64,000 nucleotides of DNA, taken from the NCBI RefSeq assembly GCF_029893355.1, contig NZ_JARZAI010000017.1, positions 62,001 through 126,000 on the forward strand. Reading direction: 5' to 3'. Position 1 is the first letter of the stretch, and each line of letters opens with the position of its first letter. The stretch comes from Kitasatospora sp. MAA4. Its GTDB lineage: Bacteria; Actinomycetota; Actinomycetes; Streptomycetales; Streptomycetaceae. Made by a program: the position numbers and the translations under genes. Positions 61,758 through 64,000 of this stretch are shown piece after piece. Below the pieces are notes generated by a model. The model ran no database searches, was not told the origin of the DNA, and worked only from the letters and a program-made list of their open reading frames with translations.

Positions 61758-64000
61758 TGCCGGTCGGTACCAGTGCCTCCAGCCAAGCGGGGCCGGGAGC
61801 CCGCCGCATCGGCAGCGCCGCCGTCCGGGTGAGCGCCGGAGCGGCGCAGCGAGCGCACGCTGGGCAGCCGCGGGCGGACCAGGAAGCCCTCGGCCATGCC
61901 GTTGGCGATGGCGATGGTGGGCAGCTCGGAGGACTTCTCGTAGAGCAGGAAGCGCGGCTCCCAGGCGGGCTGGTACTTGGCGTTGGCCCGGTACAGCGAC
62001 TCCAGCTGCCACCAGCGGGAGAGGAAGCGCAGCACCTGGCGCCAGAGCCGCAGCACCGGACCGGCGCCGAGCTTGCCGCCCTGCTCGAAGACGTAGCGGA
62101 ACATCGCGAAGTTGAGCGAGATCCGGGTGACCGGCTGCTCGCCGGCCTTCGCGCGGACCAGCAGCTCGGTGATCATGAACTCCACCAGCCCGTTGTCCGA
62201 CTCCCGGTCACGGCGCATCAGGTCCAGCGAGAGCCCGTGCGCGCCCCACGGGACGAAGCTGAGCAGCGCGCAGGTGCGGTCGTTGTCGTCCCGGCACTCG
62301 ATCATCAGGCAGTCGCCGTCGGTCGGGTCGCCGAGCCGGCCGAGCGCCATCGAGAAGCCGCGCTCGGTGCGGCCGTGCCGCCAGGCGTCGGCGAGCCGGA
62401 CGAGTTCGGTGAGCTCGTTCTCCGGGATGTCCCGGTGGCGGCGGAGCACCGCCCGGTAGCCGGCCTTGCGGACCCGGTTGTGTGCCTGGCGCAGGGTGCG
62501 CATCGAGCGGCCCTCCAGGCTGAAGTCGTCCACCTCGACGATCGCCTCGTCGCCGAACTCCAGGGCCCGCAGGCCGGCCCGCTCGTAGACCGTGCCGGCC
62601 TGCTCGCCGGCGCCGGTGACCGCGGGCACCCAGGCGTTCGTCCGGGCGGTCTCGCGCCAGACCTCGATCGCCTGCGGCCAGGCCTCCGGATCGCCGATCG
62701 GATCGCCGGAGGCCAGCGCCACGCCGTTGACCACCCGGTAGAGCACCGCCGCCTTGCCGGACGGCGACCAGCAGACCGACTTGTCGCGGCGCAGCGCGAA
62801 GTAGCCGAGCGAGTCCCGGGCGCCGTGGCGCTCCAGCAGAGCGCGCAGCCGCTGCTCGTCCTCCTCGTCCATGTTGAGCCGGCCGATCGGGGAGCGGAAG
62901 AAGACCCGCAGCACCAGCAGGAAGAGCGCCGCGCCCAGCACGTTGATCGTCAGGTCCGCCAGCCGGGTGACCCGCACGGTCGGGGTCACGTCGCCGATGC
63001 CGGAGAGGGTGAACAGCCGCAGCACGGTGTACTTCAGGCAGGCGCCCCAACTGGCCTGCGGATCGGTGTCGCCGGCGTGCACCAGGAGGGTGCCGAGCCC
63101 GATCACGGTGATCGCCCCGACCACCAGCGTCCACAGCCCGAGCACCGCGTTGCCGCGCGCGCCGCGGGCGTGGAAGGCCCGGCGGCTGGACACCAGGGCG
63201 ACCAGCAGCAGAGCGGTGAGCACCGCCGATACCCAGTTGAACGGGTGCGCGCGGTCCTCCGGCAGGACGGCCAGCGCGAGCAGGAAGATCGCCGCGTAGA
63301 CGGCCACCACGGTGGTGGCGACGATCCAGGCAGCCCGCTTGCGCCGGCGCAGCATCACCGCGAGCAGGGCGGCGAACAGCGCCGCCGTGAAGCCCGCGGT
63401 CACCAGCACGGGGGTGAAGAAGTCGCCGCTGTTGGCCCGGTGCACCCGCTCGCGGAACGGGGTGATCACGCCCGCCAGCAGGTTGAGCAGCGCGGCGATC
63501 CGGATGTACCACTCGGCGAAGGCCGCGCACCGGGCCTGCCAGCGGGACAGCGGCTTGCGCGGCCCGGGGGCGGGCGCCGGCACGGCCCTGGCCGGTGCCT
63601 GGGGCGGGGGCGCGGTCGGCGCCAGAACAGGCACTGGCACCGTTTCGATCTGTTCCGTGATGACCTCCGGGGCCGGGAGCGGAGCCGGTACCAGCGGGGT
63701 ACCGGCCAACAGGTTGTAGATCGCGACCTTCGCCCGGTCCAGCCGCTGGTGCACCCGGGCGTCGCGGCGCTCCGCCCGGGCCATCCGCTTGGGACGGCTG
63801 CGGTAGCGCCAGCGGGCCCACGGGCTCTGCGGCCGTCCGAGCCGGATCGCCCCGACGACCGCGAGCACCGGGATCATCACGCCGATCAGACCGGTCCAGA
63901 GCTTGCCCTTGAGCAGACTCACCGTCACCAGCGCCACCAGGACCGCGGCGCTGATCAGCTGACTGGGGGTGAAGTGCCGACTGAAGCCGCCGAACGGCAG
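61754..64000 (-). CDS. MprF-like phosphatidylglycerol lysyltransferase-domain protein (5' partial)
   Basis: The frame runs through the right edge, so the N-terminus is missing. The visible N-terminal part has membrane helices and a basic loop (RRDARVHQRLDRAKVAIYNL). Further helices follow (about eight in total), and then a C-terminal DUF2156 domain (VYERAGLRALEFGDEAIVEV, WRHGRTERGFSMALGR, NFAMFRYVFEQGGKLG, LYEKSSELPTIAIANG) as in MprF and LysX-type aminoacyl-phosphatidylglycerol synthases. It would modify membrane lipids with an amino acid from tRNA. Substrate not readable. Coupled to the sortase by ATGA. Confidence 0.82.
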   Translation of the reverse strand: MPFGGFSRHFTPSQLISAAVLVALVTVSLLKGKLWTGLIGVMIPVLAVVGAIRLGRPQSPWARWRYRSRPKRMARAERRDARVHQRLDRAKVAIYNLLAGTPLVPAPLPAPEVITEQIETVPVPVLAPTAPPPQAPARAVPAPAPGPRKPLSRWQARCAAFAEWYIRIAALLNLLAGVITPFRERVHRANSGDFFTPVLVTAGFTAALFAALLAVMLRRRKRAAWIVATTVVAVYAAIFLLALAVLPEDRAHPFNWVSAVLTALLLVALVSSRRAFHARGARGNAVLGLWTLVVGAITVIGLGTLLVHAGDTDPQASWGACLKYTVLRLFTLSGIGDVTPTVRVTRLADLTINVLGAALFLLVLRVFFRSPIGRLNMDEEDEQRLRALLERHGARDSLGYFALRRDKSVCWSPSGKAAVLYRVVNGVALASGDPIGDPEAWPQAIEVWRETARTNAWVPAVTGAGEQAGTVYERAGLRALEFGDEAIVEVDDFSLEGRSMRTLRQAHNRVRKAGYRAVLRRHRDIPENELTELVRLADAWRHGRTERGFSMALGRLGDPTDGDCLMIECRDDNDRTCALLSFVPWGAHGLSLDLMRRDRESDNGLVEFMITELLVRAKAGEQPVTRISLNFAMFRYVFEQGGKLGAGPVLRLWRQVLRFLSRWWQLESLYRANAKYQPAWEPRFLLYEKSSELPTIAIANGMAEGFLVRPRLPSVRSLRRSGAHPDGGAADAAGSRPRLAGGTGTDRQ

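Overview
The window is a very GC-rich chromosomal segment of a streptomycete (Streptomyces or Kitasatospora type). The evidence is GTG/ATG starts with purine-rich ribosome sites, two SsgA-like sporulation proteins, a duplicated GlcNAc PTS permease with DasR-type operators, a GH18 chitinase, a mycosin with WXG-type proteins, and a gene order (nag-PTS, cysM/cysO/mec, clpS, pncB, pncA, an SsgA-like gene, hppD, an Lrp gene) that I remember from the S. coelicolor SCO2903-SCO2928 region. No prophage, insertion sequence, CRISPR array or rRNA was seen.

Layout. 1-5.9 kb: tail of a MauE-thioredoxin protein, a tiny CBM14-like protein, a decayed HAD phosphatase, a Gfo/Idh oxidoreductase, a DUF6412-YidC pair, adenosine deaminase and a DUF445 protein. 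5.9-10.4 kb: four minus-strand genes joined by 4-base stop/start overlaps (DegT aminotransferase, Gfo/Idh dehydrogenase, GT2 glycosyltransferase, UDP-sugar dehydrogenase), probably making and transferring a 3-amino uronic acid sugar onto a surface glycan. 10.4-12.1 kb: a less GC-rich patch of displaced polymorphic-toxin tips and putative immunity genes, each putative immunity gene followed by the same short repeat encoding FGWRHSN. 12.1-15 kb: ABC-2 exporter. 15-17 kb: secreted LP-rich protein, GroES-like protein, DUF3618 protein and Bcp peroxidase. 17-20.7 kb: an AraFGH-like sugar importer. 21-24 kb: HNH protein, an odd tRNA with anticodon UAG, rdgB, a small secreted protein and rph.

24-27.4 kb: GlcNAc phosphotransferase genes nagF, nagE1 and nagE2 with dre operators. 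27.4-36 kb: an actinobacterial block also known, as far as I recall, from M. tuberculosis Rv1330c-Rv1341: MBL-fold hydrolase, cysM-cysO-mec cysteine pathway with a cysteine leader peptide, permease, DUF2017, clpS, pncB, then pncA. 36-46.4 kb: an AbiEi-like protein, membrane proteins, a HIT-VOC fusion overlapping a type VII mycosin and two WXG-type proteins, endonuclease V, two RDD proteins and the SsgA-like gene. 46.4-55 kb: GT87 mannosyltransferase, chitinase, OmpR-type two-component system, HPPD with its Lrp regulator, and a PDZ-Lon protease. 55-64 kb: IclR regulator, NarL-type two-component system, second SsgA-like gene, XPB-type helicase, RHH-Doc toxin-antitoxin pair, class F sortase, and an MprF-like protein cut by the right edge.

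The most interesting items are the repeat-bounded toxin/immunity cassettes, the short-variable-loop tRNA with a leucine (CUA) anticodon, the cysteine attenuator peptide with a CysO that carries two residues after its GlyGly, the HIT-VOC fusion coupled to a mycosin, and a membrane-anchored MazF-like protein.
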